A DNA stretch of 64,000 bases. It comes from Pristionchus mayeri. Taxonomy: Eukaryota; Nematoda; Chromadorea; Rhabditida; Neodiplogasteridae. Position 1 is the first letter of the stretch. Every line of letters begins with the position of its first letter. The position numbers were made by a program, and so were the translations under genes. The notes beneath the pieces are model-generated. The model made no database searches. It was not told the DNA's origin and saw nothing but the letters and a program-made list of their open reading frames with translations. Below are positions 25,369 to 38,000 of the stretch, piece after piece. The stretch is from NCBI GenBank assembly GCA_036245805.1, contig BTRK01000003.1:27538685-27602684 (forward strand). Reading direction: 5' to 3'.

Positions 25369-26699
25369 TCAGTTGACCGCCTGTATGATTCCCTTCTCGA
25401 CGAGATCAGGAATCTCCACTGCGAGCCATGGGCCGAGACCGAGTGAAAAGGCGTGAGCGATACCGAACTTGGGCACGTTCCTGAATGTTGAAATATTTAA
25501 AACAATCGATAATATAATTTTTGTTGAGAAGGGGTTGAAGCTGTTGATGATTGATTACGAATCATAGGAGAGAGGCTCAAATCTTGAAGAAGATATATCA
25601 CGCCTTTCACGAGAGAATCAAGCTAGAATCGCAATTATTGGGAATGGAAGGAAAATCTTGAAATTGGTTCTGACTAGTTTTGGGCACCTTGAGGCATGCC
25701 TAACAGTCCCCCAAATTCTTATTATGCATACTTCATTTTCAAGCACCCAGCATCAGGTCGGAAATCGGCACCTCCTCCTTTCACGGCGAATATCTCATTT
25801 CTCGTGTAAGATAATCGAACTTTGCACTCTGAGTGACCCCCACTAATTTTTCGAGCTCTATCGACCCATCCAAACCGTGTCCCCTAAAAGTAAATTTTAA
25901 CCATGCTACATTCACGACAGATTTTCTCGAAAATGTAGGCAAAGGAGCAGCTCCAAATTTCACAGTACATGCAGCGCATCAAGAGCTTTAGAATGAATGG
26001 CTTGCGCCGAAAATACGATCTCATTGGTGAGACTTGTGCCGATTTTAGATTTCCTTATCATTTAAACTTTATTTTCAACAGAATAATTAACCCTCACACC
26101 GCTATCATCGGAGAGAGCGATCAAGAATGATCGTTTTCACTATTTATTTCTGTTGAAAATAAAGTTCAAATGATAAGGAAATCCAAAATCGGCACAAGTC
26201 TTACCAATGAGATCGTATTTTCGGCGCAAGCCATTCATTCTAAAGCTCTTGATGCGCTGCATGCACTGTGAAATTTTGAGCTGCTCCTTTGCCTACATTT
26301 TCGAGAAAATCTGTCGTGAATGTAGCATGGTTAAAATTTACTTTTAGAGGAAACGGTTTGGATGGGTCGATAGAGCTCGAAAAATTAGTGGGGGTCACTC
26401 AGAGTGCAAAGTTCGATTATCTTACACGAGAAATGAGATATTCGCCGTGAAAGGAGGAGGTGCCGATTTCCGACCTGATGCTGGGTGCTTGAAAATGAAG
26501 TATGCAGAATAAGACTTTGGGGGGCTGTTAGGCATGCCTCAAGGTGCCCAAAACTAGTCAAAACCAATTTCAAGATTTTCCTTCCATTCCGTGTTTCAGC
26601 TCGAATCTCTCGTGGGAGGCGTGATATGAAAACGAAGACTGACTTGGTCCAGAGGGGCTGGAAGTGCTCAGCCAGACTGATCTTATCTCCTCGGAAAAT
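25369..26699 (-). pseudogene. Duplicated last two exons of UFC1 (alternative 3' end or truncated copy; catalytic Cys is Ser)
   Basis: Two exons match UFC1 exons 5 and 6 in order: 26644-26699 (56 bp) and 25369-25480 (112 bp), exactly the lengths of the true exons 29812-29867 and 28623-28734. Frame, phase (AA|G codon) and consensus splice sites are all kept. The last exon differs from the original at only one residue (ending QAVN, not QAAN). The 18-codon exon 5' has diverged strongly: IFRGDKISLAEHFQPLWTK against [19 protein letters not shown], so the active-site Cys is Ser. No copies of exons 1-4 are seen upstream. It lies downstream of intact UFC1 on the same strand, so it could be an alternative terminal pair spliced from UFC1 exon 4, or a truncated duplicate. 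The intron between the two exons is almost entirely the inverted-repeat element at 25595-26627. Confidence 0.85.
25595..26627. repeat. 1-kb snapback element: two ~480-bp arms around a ~66-bp loop
   Basis: Left arm 25595-26082 and right arm 26149-26627 are inverted copies of each other with few mismatches; the loop is about 26083-26148. The termini read ATATCACGCC.. and ..GGCGTGATAT. A related copy begins at 63520. No coding capacity is recognisable; open frames in the arms are mirror shadows. This is the form of a foldback/long-TIR MITE; the DNA transposon superfamily is not determined because a clear target duplication is not visible. Confidence 0.92.
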
Positions 26700-26989
26700 C
26701 TGAAGAAAAGGAATTGTCAATGAAGTTTCGAAAACATTGCATGGACAATTTAATACGGATATCGTATCCACGTGCTTCTGGTAGTAAATTCATATTTATG
26801 CCAACCACCTTGGCAGTCTCTTTCTCTCACTTTCCTCTCTCCACTATGAGCAGAGCGTGCACACTCAGGAACAAGGACGGAATGCGTGATAGAATCCTCC
26901 TCATGCAGGTCATAAAGGCCAGGCAAGGACAGAAAACAACAAATTTATATAGCAACCTCTGCGAACGATCCATATACATTATAACACAG

Positions 26990-28421
26990 GTATCACGAGT
27001 CGATGAAGGAAGCCATGAACGATTTTTTTCAAAGATTTTCAAAATTAGTCATATATTGATGGTATAAGGTACCAAGGACAAGAAATCGAAGGAACCAGGT
27101 TATTTGTCCCAGAGCCGGCTTTTAGGCATTTTCCGGTTTTACTACCGGCTATACTGTATATCAGTTCATGTTTAGGGGCATGTAAAGTATCATTATCAAA
27201 GTGAACTTCCATTGGTCATATGCTGATGTTCAAGTACAGTAGGCAGTCTATCAACATTCACAGAACTCGGCCCTTGCAATTACTCAAAACATCTAGATAT
27301 TCGCAATCGAATTTACGAAAATGAAAGAGTCGAAAAACAAAATAAATCGGTTCTACCCAGATTTTGCGAAAATCGATCAGATTTGAACATCTAAATTCAG
27401 TGTATGATCATAAAAGTATGAATTCCCAGTGAATACAATTATACTGCTTGTTTCTGGAAAAAAATTATTTCCACCTCTTCGAAACAAAAAAAAAAAATCA
27501 AATGGTGCGCGTTGTACCAATCAGTGTGCTTGATGACTTATATGGTATGAAAATGAATTTTGATGTTCAAATCCGATCGATTTTCGCAAAATCTGGGTAG
27601 AACCGATTTGTTTTGTTTTTCGAATCTTTCATTTTCGTAAATTCGATTGCGAATATCTAGATGTTTTGAGTAATTGCAAGGGCCGAGTTCTGTGAATGTT
27701 GATAGACTGCCTACTGTACTTGAACATCAGCATATGACCAATGGACGTTCACTTTGATAATGATACTTTACATGCCCCAAAACATGCCACAATCCGAGTG
27801 TTGAAAATCAATTTTTTGCGAACCACTAAATCCGATCTCCTTTGAACATTTTTCGATGTATACTGTGTTGTACAAAATAAAACAACATAATGCTGGCCGA
27901 AGTTCAACGTACAATGTAGAAGATTTCGATTATTTCCAATTCGTCTCCTCGGGACCTCACCTTTAACCGCGATTATCAAAAAATACGGTATAAAATTTTT
28001 CCTTCATATTTTTTTCTAAAACACTTGACAGATTGGTCTTTCATATTCCGAAATAAAAACCTCTGCGTTTCTACTGCGTGATAGGGAAAATATTTATTTT
28101 TAAATTCAAAATGTGGTTTTTCGATCCCAGAATTATGAGTTTTGGTCCAATCCGAAAGTTGTCAACAGTAAAGTTATTTGTCATATTTTTCCCGATTTTT
28201 TAAGACCTATGGCATATCTGTAGCTCTTCTGCGGACTGATATACAGTATAGCCGGTAGTAAAACCGGAAAATGTCTAAAAGTCGGATCTGGGACAAATAA
28301 CATGGTTCCCTCGATTTCTTGTCCTTAGTACCTTCTACCATCAATATATGGCTAATTTTAAAAATCTTTGAAAAAAATCGTTCACGAAGGGGCTAGTTTT
28401 GCTTCACTGACTCGTGATACA
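26990..28421. repeat. Second long inverted repeat with asymmetric insert in the right arm
   Basis: The outer arms pair GTATCACGAGTC at 26990 with GACTCGTGATAC ending near 28420, and continue through CCGGTTTTACTACCGGC (27136) with GCCGGTAGTAAAACCGG (28252). The inner arms pair about 27172-27395 with 27563-27786 (for example CGGTTCTACCCAGATTTTGC at 27348 with its complement near 27585). Between inner and outer right arms lie about 430 unpaired bases (27787-28217), so one arm carries an insertion or the other a deletion. The central loop is about 27396-27562. No coding region recognised. It lies between UFC1 and the duplicated UFC1 exons. Confidence 0.88.
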
Positions 28422-28622
28422 TGTGATAAATACTATGCAAGAATATCATAAATACAACCCAAAAAGGCTCAGAATCCATAAGTCAAGAGGAATGGATTCT
28501 GGGTACGGAATATTAAGATAACGAGAGGAAGTGTAAAGGAGGAGAGTAAAAACGTAAGCTAACCTTAATCGGAAGTGTAAAAAATCAAGGAGATGATACG
28601 GTAAAGAGAGGGGATACGGTAT

Positions 28623-30939
28623 TCAATTTGCAGCTTGGATGATTCCCTTTTCGACGAGATCGGGAATCTCCACTGCGAGCCATGGGCCGAGACCGAGGGA
28701 AAAGGCGTGAGCGATACCGAACTTGGGCACGTTCCTGAAATAAACGACACTCCAATATTATCATATTAGGTTGATGCAAAAGTTTCGTTACAAGGTTAAT
28801 TTAATGATTACTTGCAGATAGCTTACTCGTCTCCAACAGTACTTCGGCATTATTTGAGGCACCATTCGTGCACTACAACACTTTTTTTTGTTGAATCGGT
28901 TCAGCTTCTTTCGGAAGATAAATGCTGGTTTACAAAAAATGGGCAAAATATCCCATTTTTTAGTATTGCGTTCAAAACTCCATAAAAATTATACGAATTT
29001 ATTGCAGCTCCTATCCTTTTGCGTAGTTAATGCATAAGAGTAGACGCTTCCAGCAAACACTTGAAATTGGAATCTTAATCTCTCCCAGAAAATTTGTAGG
29101 CGGAAATATGCTGATCTCGGCTTCCAAAGTTCAATTTTTGGGATCATGATGAATGTGATTATTGAATGAAGAGGTCAATCTTCACCAAATTTAAAAGGTA
29201 GCATCGACTTGATATGCTCTTTAATTTTTGATAAATTAAATACGTCTAAACCCTACTCCACAGATGCCCAGCTCGAAAATGCAAATTTTTCCATTTTTAC
29301 GAACTCAAAATTTTTAAATGCTTGAGGATTTTGAAAGGCGTTTTAGAGCTGATTCCGTGTACTTCAGGAATTATAATTCCTATACATCACTCTTTACAAA
29401 AATATAGTTGGTGTAGAGGAATTATCATTAATCAAAGAGTGCTGTTGCCTCAAAATTTCAATATCATATTTCAATTTTGCGACACTTTTTATCCTACCCT
29501 GTCCGTTTATCCGATTGTTGATTGATAAGGATAGGTGCGCTATTTAGAGCACACATACGCTAATAATATGCAAAAATGCATGGAAAGATTGATAAAGTCT
29601 GAAGCGAGATATAACTCAAAAAGCACAAATTTTAAAGTCGTAACGAAACTTTTGCATCAACCTAATACAAGCACAAGATAAAGGATAACCAAAATCAAAC
29701 AATTTTTGTTGTTTGTACTTTTTTCTGCCTGACTCATTTCCTTCAGAACATAAACAAATGAGTAACAATTGTCCAGTAATGAATTTTTTTTAATATGGAA
29801 AGGTGGCAAACTTGGCCCAGAGTGGCTTGAAATGCTCCGAGAGGCAGATCTTTCCACCACGGTACATCTGGAAGGTACGATAATTGTACAACAGCTCTTC
29901 AAAGAAAATAGCAGTTTTGAATTCTGTCAAATGGAAATTTGTGAACCTGTTTACACATTTAGAAAGAAATTCCTAATTAATGATTTAGAACGAGTATTTG
30001 TAAAGAATGCATTCAGTTACTTTTAAATTAAAAGGTTGTGATCACCTATAATACGTAAAAATGATTTGCTGTCTAATTAATCTGATCAACTCTATTAATT
30101 AGGTGTATAAAGTGTCACATCAGGTTCGGTTCAATTGAGAATGAGCACCACACCTTGGCAGTCTTCCCATCCAATTCAGGCAGTGCGATTTCGGGGGCTG
30201 TCACGGGGTAAGTGATGGGGATGTCGAACTCTACATCGAACTCGTACCTGCAACGTCATCCCGTATAGAGTCAGCAATGTCAGAATCATGGATTTTTCAA
30301 TGTTTAACAGAAGAAAAAAACAATTTTGAATATGTGAATATCCGTCCTAGCGCAGTATAACAAATGTCCTATCGAATCATTCGATTCTCATGAACACTTT
30401 GACATTTTTGACAAAACAACAACAGAAACACATACTTGATCATATTATGGAAGTACCAGCACTTGCCGAACCATTTAGTCCCGTCCGAGTTCGATTCGAG
30501 TCTGAAACAAGGTGGGTATTGCAAGAGAATAATGCAAATACAAAAGTCCATAACACACACATATCATAGATTTCATTTGCGATCAATCACGTATAGAGAG
30601 GATGAGGTTTGGAATAATGTGACAATTTTAATGAGTATGCGCTTTGAAGCTAAACTATGTTTAGAAGGGGAAAGTAAAATATAAAACTGAAAGAATTGCC
30701 AGAACCTGAACCAGTCACAGTCGTTTTCCTTGTTCTTCTTAACAAACTCAATTATTGACGTTAGTTCCTCCTGCAAAGAATATTTGAAATTGGGAATGCA
30801 AAACAAAAACCAGCAAACCTGAAAGACAATTTTTTTTACAAACCCCAAGTCTCTGAATCCAAAGATCTCCGTCGCGAGGGCCCGCTCTCGTTTTACAGAG
30901 AGGAATCGATCGAAGCGTGTTCTTCGCAGTCTCGTCCAT
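28623..30939 (-). CDS. ufc-1: UFM1-conjugating enzyme E2 (UFC1)
   Basis: UFC1 accepts UFM1 from the E1 (UBA5) as a thioester and passes it on with the UFL1 ligase; ufmylation acts at the ER and on ribosomes. Six exons: 30844-30939, 30706-30770, 30436-30501, 30154-30247, 29812-29867, 28623-28734; 489 bp, 162 residues, against 167 for human. Landmarks in order: [91 protein letters not shown] with the catalytic Cys, and [20 protein letters not shown]. All phases close. A 900-bp non-autonomous mariner sits in the last intron. Downstream on the same strand lies a second copy of exons 5-6. Very confident. Confidence 0.97.
28766..29665. mobile_element. Non-autonomous mariner-type element (900 bp) in the last UFC1 intron
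   Basis: Inverted termini TTAGGTTGATGCAAAAGTTT (28766) and AAACTTTTGCATCAACCTAA (ending 29665), about 26-28 bp, are flanked by TA at 28764-28765 and 29666-29667. The TTAGGTTG start is typical of mariner TIRs. The interior is AT-rich with no transposase motif in any frame (I looked for the GDFSL, DEKW and PPYSPDLAPSD boxes). Its TIR differs from the element at 13286 (GATGC against GGCGG), so it is a different family. Confidence 0.92.
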
Positions 30940-32050
30940 CTATCAATTGATTATTAGAGTGCGAGGAAACACGTTTAGAACAATGGAAAAGATTTCAAAA
31001 CAGGCTATGCAGCGAGGCACCGAGTGACGTCACCGGAACTAAATTATTGTGTATTGGCTTGTGCGATTACTGTAAGGCAATCTTTTCTCTGGTTCTCTAA
31101 TTGAGAACATGCACTTTTTAAAAATTAATTCAAGCCTAGTTATGGTTTGGTGCACTTTCATTGTTTATTTAAGAACTTAACAGTTGATAACATTTGTCTT
31201 GAAATTTAAACATTAAAAAGTGTCAGCATGCTAAAGCACGAAATTAGAGCTTCGCTTTCTATATTTAGTGAGCTTTAAACCCCGCCTATTTTACCCTCTC
31301 CCGCGCTCGAACTATGGAAATTATTTCAAACCGCGTTTTGCTTGTTATCAATTATTTTCTTATTGATTTTTCATGTTCGTATTGATTTTAGCACTTTACA
31401 GAGCAAGGAGATATCTTTTCCCGATTCCTATTGCCTCTACATGAACTTGGCTGCTATCCCCTTCTTCTCGCAGTTGCCGCACTAGTCGAATGGCATCGCG
31501 AAACTTTCATTCCGGTATCTAATTCGTCACTATATTACATATATTTGATGAAATATTACAAATATTGAGCAAAATTTTCAATGAATTTTTTATGTGGGAA
31601 CTAGAAAAAGATATACATAGTAGTAGTCCAAGTATAAATTCTTCCTTGATTATTTAGTATTATTTACTTCTCTTAATGTACTCTAGCAGGTGACTCTCGG
31701 CCGGGCCCTTCAAAGGATCCTGAATCAAGCGAACGGAGGAATACGGTTTGTGAACAATTTGATATTCCTTGCGTTTCCCCAGAGAATTATTTTGATTCGT
31801 AATTTACGTTTCGTTGAGAATTACTTCTCCTAGTTTAGTATGGCTGTTACTTTCTAATATTATCTTGGTTTCTGAGTATGATTCTTTGAATCTACTCACT
31901 TTTCCACTAAAAATCTGCTTGTGCACGTGCATGTGCTTGCTGTAGATGTCGTGATGTGTTAATCGCACTCCGATCTCACCTCTGACCCACATTCCTTCTA
32001 CTCACTTTTTCCACACAATGCTTGCTGTGTGAGAAGTACACCTAGTTACA
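30940..32050. other. Intergenic between divergent UFC1 and SET1-like genes; nothing recognised
   Basis: AT-rich spacer of about 1.1 kb. The open frame at 31804-31992 (minus) has no splice partner or motif. It presumably carries both promoters. Confidence 0.5.
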
Positions 32051-32051
32051 G
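32046..32051 (+). promoter_or_regulatory. Probable spliced-leader acceptor directly before the SET1-like start
   Basis: TTACAG is followed immediately by ATG (32052) with no upstream exon needed; in nematodes this is the usual sign of SL trans-splicing. Needs transcript evidence. Confidence 0.5.
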
Positions 32052-35000
32052 ATGCACCGCCGCTTTTCACCCATTGAAGCACGCACTAGGAGACCGCACT
32101 CCGCGCGAAGATCTTCCAATTTCGCCCCTGCACGCATCTTTCGACCCGAGAATCGTCATTACGCCTATTACCCCAGCAAAGTACGGCCGGAGAAACAGCT
32201 GGATGTAATGCGCAGGCGACATGCAGTGAAGAAAGTCCAGATTAAGATGGATAAAGCTGAGCAGAAGATGAGGAAGGAGAAGAAGGAAGAAGCGAGGAAG
32301 GATCAAGAGTCCAACATAGAGCTCGTTCCTCTTCCTCCAGTCAGCAACGATGTAGTCGTGAAGAGAGAGCGGGATGAGATATGGGTGAAGGAAGAAGTGA
32401 TGGAGGAGAATGCTCCTGCCGTAGTGGATACGAAGGCGAAGAAACAAGCGATGAAGAAGACAAAGAATAAGGACGTGAGACACAAGCACCCCCATCGCCG
32501 TCGCTTTCGTCCCTCGGTACGGTAGTGTCCACTCGTTACCCTTGGTCTGTTGTGGTGAGCGACTCCTCCTTCTCTGCTCGTAGAGTCCACGGCAGATCAC
32601 TCGTAGGGCTAGAACTGCAGTTGCATGAATTGGGCATGGTATGGTGTGGAATACTGTAGATAGTGGAAATATGACGACGTGAGTCGATCGATATGGATTC
32701 TTTTGCTTGCAGCCGATGAAGCATGGGAACAAGTCATCAGGCGCTCATCCGAACGAATTGTCATGCGGTGGATACTACAGTCGGTGAGTGGAAGGAACAG
32801 TGGACATCCCTCCTTCCCCCATCTCCACTTAATGTTGTGAATGTGTCTATTTGCCAGCCCGACTTCGAAGAGCAGCACGGATTGCAGACTGTACAAGGTG
32901 ATGTACGATCCCTCGTACATGACCCATATCAAGACGAAGGACTTCGTACGCAGATACAATGGAAAGTGCGGAGAGAAGTACAAACAGGTCAGCGCCCAAC
33001 TTATCTATTTACTCCTTATTTATCATATATTATCTTATTTATATTATATAGGAGAGGCGTCATCCGTACATGCTAGTGTTGGACCCTTGTTTGAGTAGTC
33101 TATGCAGCCCCACTGAGTGCAATTTCTCGGCACGACATTCTTTCCAGTTCGACTACCCTCAGTCTCCGAAGGATCCACGCGTGCAGTACCGCAAAATCGA
33201 GCAGCCCAAGGACCTCAAAATACCCAATCTGACGGTGAGTGGACTGGAATGTATGCTGCAGCTGTTGGTAAAATATGTGGAAATAAATGGAATTGGAATG
33301 CTCAACTTTTGAGTGTCTTGGGAACACAACATCCCTAGAAAATTAATTTCTTACAAAGAGTAATGATATTTTTTTCGAAATGATCTTCGGCAGTGTTACT
33401 GCCGTCAGTGTACTAGATTTGGCAATAAAATTGACTCGACTAATGCCAGGTGGACGATCAGTACATTGGAATTCCTCCGAAGCGTGAAGTGACAATCTCT
33501 AATCTCAACGACAACGTCAACGAGAAGTTCCTGCGTGATATGACCAAGTAAGACTCTTTTGGGTATCCGATTACATTGCGTAATCTGTTGATTATATCAT
33601 ATAATAGGAATGAGGGTAAAGATGACTGATGATGCCACCCTTTGCAGTAATCAGAAACTGACTCCGGAGGAGGTGATCGTCTTCCACCATCCAGGGACCA
33701 GGAAGCACCTCACCATGGCACTCATCCTATTCAAGTTAGTGTCCATATCATTATCACTCTTGTCGAATGGCCAAATGTATACTGTTGCATCTGAAGTGAG
33801 AGCACACTGTTCCCATTGCATTCTTCCATTGCAGGAACAGCAAGTCGGCGCGTCTCTTTGTGGAGGCGAACAACGAGGCATCCTTGATGGGACAACCCAT
33901 CTCTTGCAGACTCGACCCATTCGGTCAGTTATTTTCCCTTTCGAATTCTGTTTTTAATTTGAACAATTTGTTTATCTGCTAACTATACAGTTCTTATACT
34001 GGTCCTTGCTAATCTAGTATAAGTTGAACGGGGAGTAGTGGAGGGTAGAAATGATGCAGTGGATGGGGAAGGAGTGAGTGTATTTCAGCAGCAGAACTGA
34101 GTGCGATGTACACGAAGATGGTGAATGAGCCACTGCCTACTCTCAAGTATCTGAGTGGGATGAGTGAGCACGAGTTGTCACTCAGGAGAGAGAAGATCAC
34201 GGGAGGAACTGGTGAGCACTCCCTTGTACGAGAATGTATCTTGATGCAATGGACGAGAAGAAGGCTATCACGTGCCCTGATTTTAGAGGATTAATGAGGA
34301 ATACGAAAACTTTCTCCTGACTACTGTAAGAAAGTGAAATTGCGAAAGTGAATTGAAATTTTGTTTGCAGCCGTAGCTGCATCGCAAGAAGGAGCAGCAG
34401 CAGCTGTAGGAGTGCCTGCTAACGATGGAAGAATGGAGAAGGAGAAGTGAGTTGGAGAAAAAGCGAGAAGAAGACTATTCAGTCAGAGATGAGAGTCACG
34501 AGGTGGACGAAGTGTCATAGCTGCTCGTTAATTGATTATGATATTGACTGGCTGCAGGTCTCTCTCTCCGATGGACACTTCTAATTCGCCCCAAATGGAA
34601 GCTGCGCCCTCGCCTCCTCCCATCGGCGAGTCCCTTCAATATTGTTTTAGTTATTTTGCCAATTTCATCAACAAGTTTTAATATTAGGATAACAAAATAG
34701 AATCAATTATTTAATGTATATCCTTGTGCAGAGCAGGAGTGGCATCATCCGCCACCTCAGCCTACATTCTATGATGTGGCCGGTAAGAAGATTTGCTCAT
34801 TTTGGTTCTGAAAAAATGGTTGTTCGCTGTTGAGTAAGAGACTGATGACTGCATTAGCAATAAGCTAATGAAATCTATGTTGTTGATGGGAATATCTTTA
34901 TCGAACATAGTTAAAATGCGCGAGTACAATAAAAACAGAAAACACAGCAGCTCGAAGCTGGTAGGTAGACTGGTCATTGCCGATTTGATAATTGTAGAGT

Positions 35001-38000
35001 AGCCGCCGCATTCGACGACCCGAGAATCGAGTAGTTTTGTAGATGTGGATTGGACATTATAGTAGATAAGACACCGGAATAACCGAGGAAATATGCTTTA
35101 CGAATAATACAGATGATTTAGCAGATGAATGAAGAGTGTATTCTCTCCCTTGAGGTGCGTCGACGTCGAAGATGCCCTCTCCGCCCCCTCCCTACTCTGA
35201 ACTGCCCCCATCCAATCACTCCTTCGACCAGAGACGTCAGTTTGAACCTGTGACTGTCTGTAGGAGTAGGAACTGCGAAGACTAGAAATGGTGTCAATTG
35301 TGGTCATGGGTAGAGCGAGTGAGGAGTTCTCTTGTAACGGAAATCGTTGTGCAGGTTCGGAGAGTCGAAAGCACAGTGCGGAACCGGAGGGAAGATCAAG
35401 GAGGTGAGGGATGGGGAAGAGTGGGAACTCATCGAGTTAAAAATGATTGCAATGACAACTGCACACAAGCTTTGTCGACATCTTCTCGATGAATATTGTG
35501 GATTGCAGAGACAAACGTCGTCATTCGTCGACCTCCTCCTCGTCGTCTTACTCATCGGGTGGAGAGGTACGCGTTTATTTATTTTAAGCATTTACATTGA
35601 TTTGCCAAGTTTTAGTCAGTCTGGAGATTAGAGGTATTCAGGAGTAGTATGTTATGTGATATTTCGTGTATCCAATGCGACTATCTTTCTCGACCAGTCA
35701 AATAGCACGAATGGATATTGAATGAATTTCCAATCGTGAATGACTACAGGGCCACAGCTCGAGACACCGATCGGAGGGAGGAGTGAAGAAGAAGAGGACC
35801 AAGGAGGAATACCTCAAAGTGAAGAGGTACGGTAGCATACCGTAGACTGTAAGGCTCTACCGTAACCCTCGTAGGTATGTCTCGTCGGAGCGTGATTCGA
35901 ACGGTGGCAAGCATATACTGAAGGAGGTGAAGACGGTGACGTACAAGAGAAGAACCGAGCAGAGAATAGGCCAGAAGTGAGCAATTCTTTCACCATTTGT
36001 TGTTGATTGTTGTTGCTCAATTATCGATTCTCTTAACGATAATATATCAATTGACTTCATATATATTGTGGAGTATAGCAGCAAATTTACCTAGAAATTG
36101 GCGTATTTGTAATTATCATAATTATTGTGGAAAAAATAGCAGTCGCTGCTATTTGATCTCTCTTGACATTGCAGAGTCTCGCCCGATTCCTTCGACGAGG
36201 AGATGAAGAGGAGAGAGCGATCGATGAGCAAGGGGAAGAGGAGTGCGGAGAGGGGAAGAGATGGTGAGGACACGAGGACCATTGGGGAGTACTGTAGATT
36301 GATCAACGATTAACTCGCGCTTGTGCAGTACACAAAAAGCTTGTTTAGATCGCTTTGTTCGTCATAGAGCGGAGCAAAGACGACGAAGAGATCGTAAGTG
36401 CGAAGGAAAGGATCCCATTTGATTCTCTCTGTGAAACTCGTGCCCAGCAACTCCCTCTTTCTCGCACTCGCCTCTTTCCTCAAGCACAGTCGTTTCGAAC
36501 CATTTCGCACCATGACAAAAGCACAAGTCAATCACAGTCGCTTTCTCACTCGTGAATGGAGACTCACGCTGTCCTCCGAGTGTGGCACGTCGTCTGCAAT
36601 GACGATGATGGCGCCGTTTAGTCCCGTCTTTGACCTGTCTCAGAATACCGTAGTCATCCGATAATCGATTGCAGAGATGCGTTGGACGCCCAGCAGCGAC
36701 TCGGACGAGGGAGGAAGCAGCAGGAGAAAGAAGAACAAGTGAGTTGCCATTGATGGTCTTTGATCGTTTTTATTCTATCTAGAATAATTAAAGTAATAAT
36801 TGGTATTGAGGGATCGGGCGTCGGAGAGTCACGCGAAGGAGGAAGAGCGGAAGCCACCCCCTCCAGCTAGTACGATTACTGTTGATATTATTAAAGCGGA
36901 AGAAGAAATTTTTATTGAAAACAAACATTTGGAGTGAAATGTAATCCGTCAGTAACTGTAATGTTCTCTTCAGCTCCTCATACTCCTACTCCCTCTCTCG
37001 CTCCTTCCGTGGCAGGCACTCCCTCTTCCTCTCGTCGCAGTGGATTCCATTCTGCTCCCCACTTCGACCCCTCCCAACCTCCCCCCGTCATCGTGCCACC
37101 CGTCGGATTGGGTGAGTAAAGAGCGAGAAAAGAAGTGGTCAAGAAATAATCTACATAGTTGGCAATTGTGAATCTAATCTTGCTGTCACCTCTCAACTGT
37201 TCTCTTGCAGTTCTTCCGGATTGCTCCATCCCTCCTCCCGCCCAGATTCCCCTCCCTCCCATGATGGTGCCGCCCCCCCCACTACCCGGTGAGAAGGATG
37301 TGCATCATGGATAGAGACTAATCAGGGATAATTGTCACGACACTTGTCTGTAGCTGTAGTTGAGAGTAGTGCAAATGTCTGTCAGAGGGGGTTCAATCTC
37401 GTTCTCCCTCAGGTGGTTTCATTCCTCCGCCCGAGTTCTTCGGTCTGCAATCTACGCCTGCGATGCTGAGCGCAGCCACTGCTGCAGCTGCTGCAAGTTC
37501 GTCTCTTTCTGCATCTCGAGATCCCTGCTACTAACTATTCCCTTCCCATTGATTGGTGTAGATGGGAAGAGTGCTCAATATGTGCAGGTATTCCTCCGTT
37601 CCCGATGCCGATGACGATGCCTCCTCTGCCCCCGATGATGGGTACCATGGGAGGATACGCCACGCCCCAGTATTCCAGCCCCGCCAGACCACCCAAGGTG
37701 AGATGGAGAGTGATAGGCTTGTTAGGGAACGGGAGCCTTCGAATCGATGATATCCTCAACATGCGTAGTTGCAGATGCCTTCCATCTCTCAGTGTGGGTC
37801 TTCTCCTGCCCCCATGGGCAGCTGCTCGTTGGCTGCAGTCGGAATCTCCTCTCCATCGATGTCGACGACGGGATTGGCAAGGGCATCGAGCAGTGCCTCC
37901 CTATCCACTCCTGGAAGGACTCCCGGTGAGCAGAAGGGTGGGAGATCTTGGCATTCCCCTATCATTCTCATTCCCTCCCCGTCGCAAAGGGATTGGTGTG

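Noticed and set aside
26385..26771. 128-residue minus frame and its near twin on plus at 25658-25846
   Set aside because: The shared peptide arises because the two arms of the snapback element are inverted copies; only the short UFC1 exon 5' within it is real.
32067..32732. 221-residue minus-strand open frame
   Set aside because: Shadow of the basic first exon of the SET1-like gene, which has a splice-consistent frame on the plus strand.
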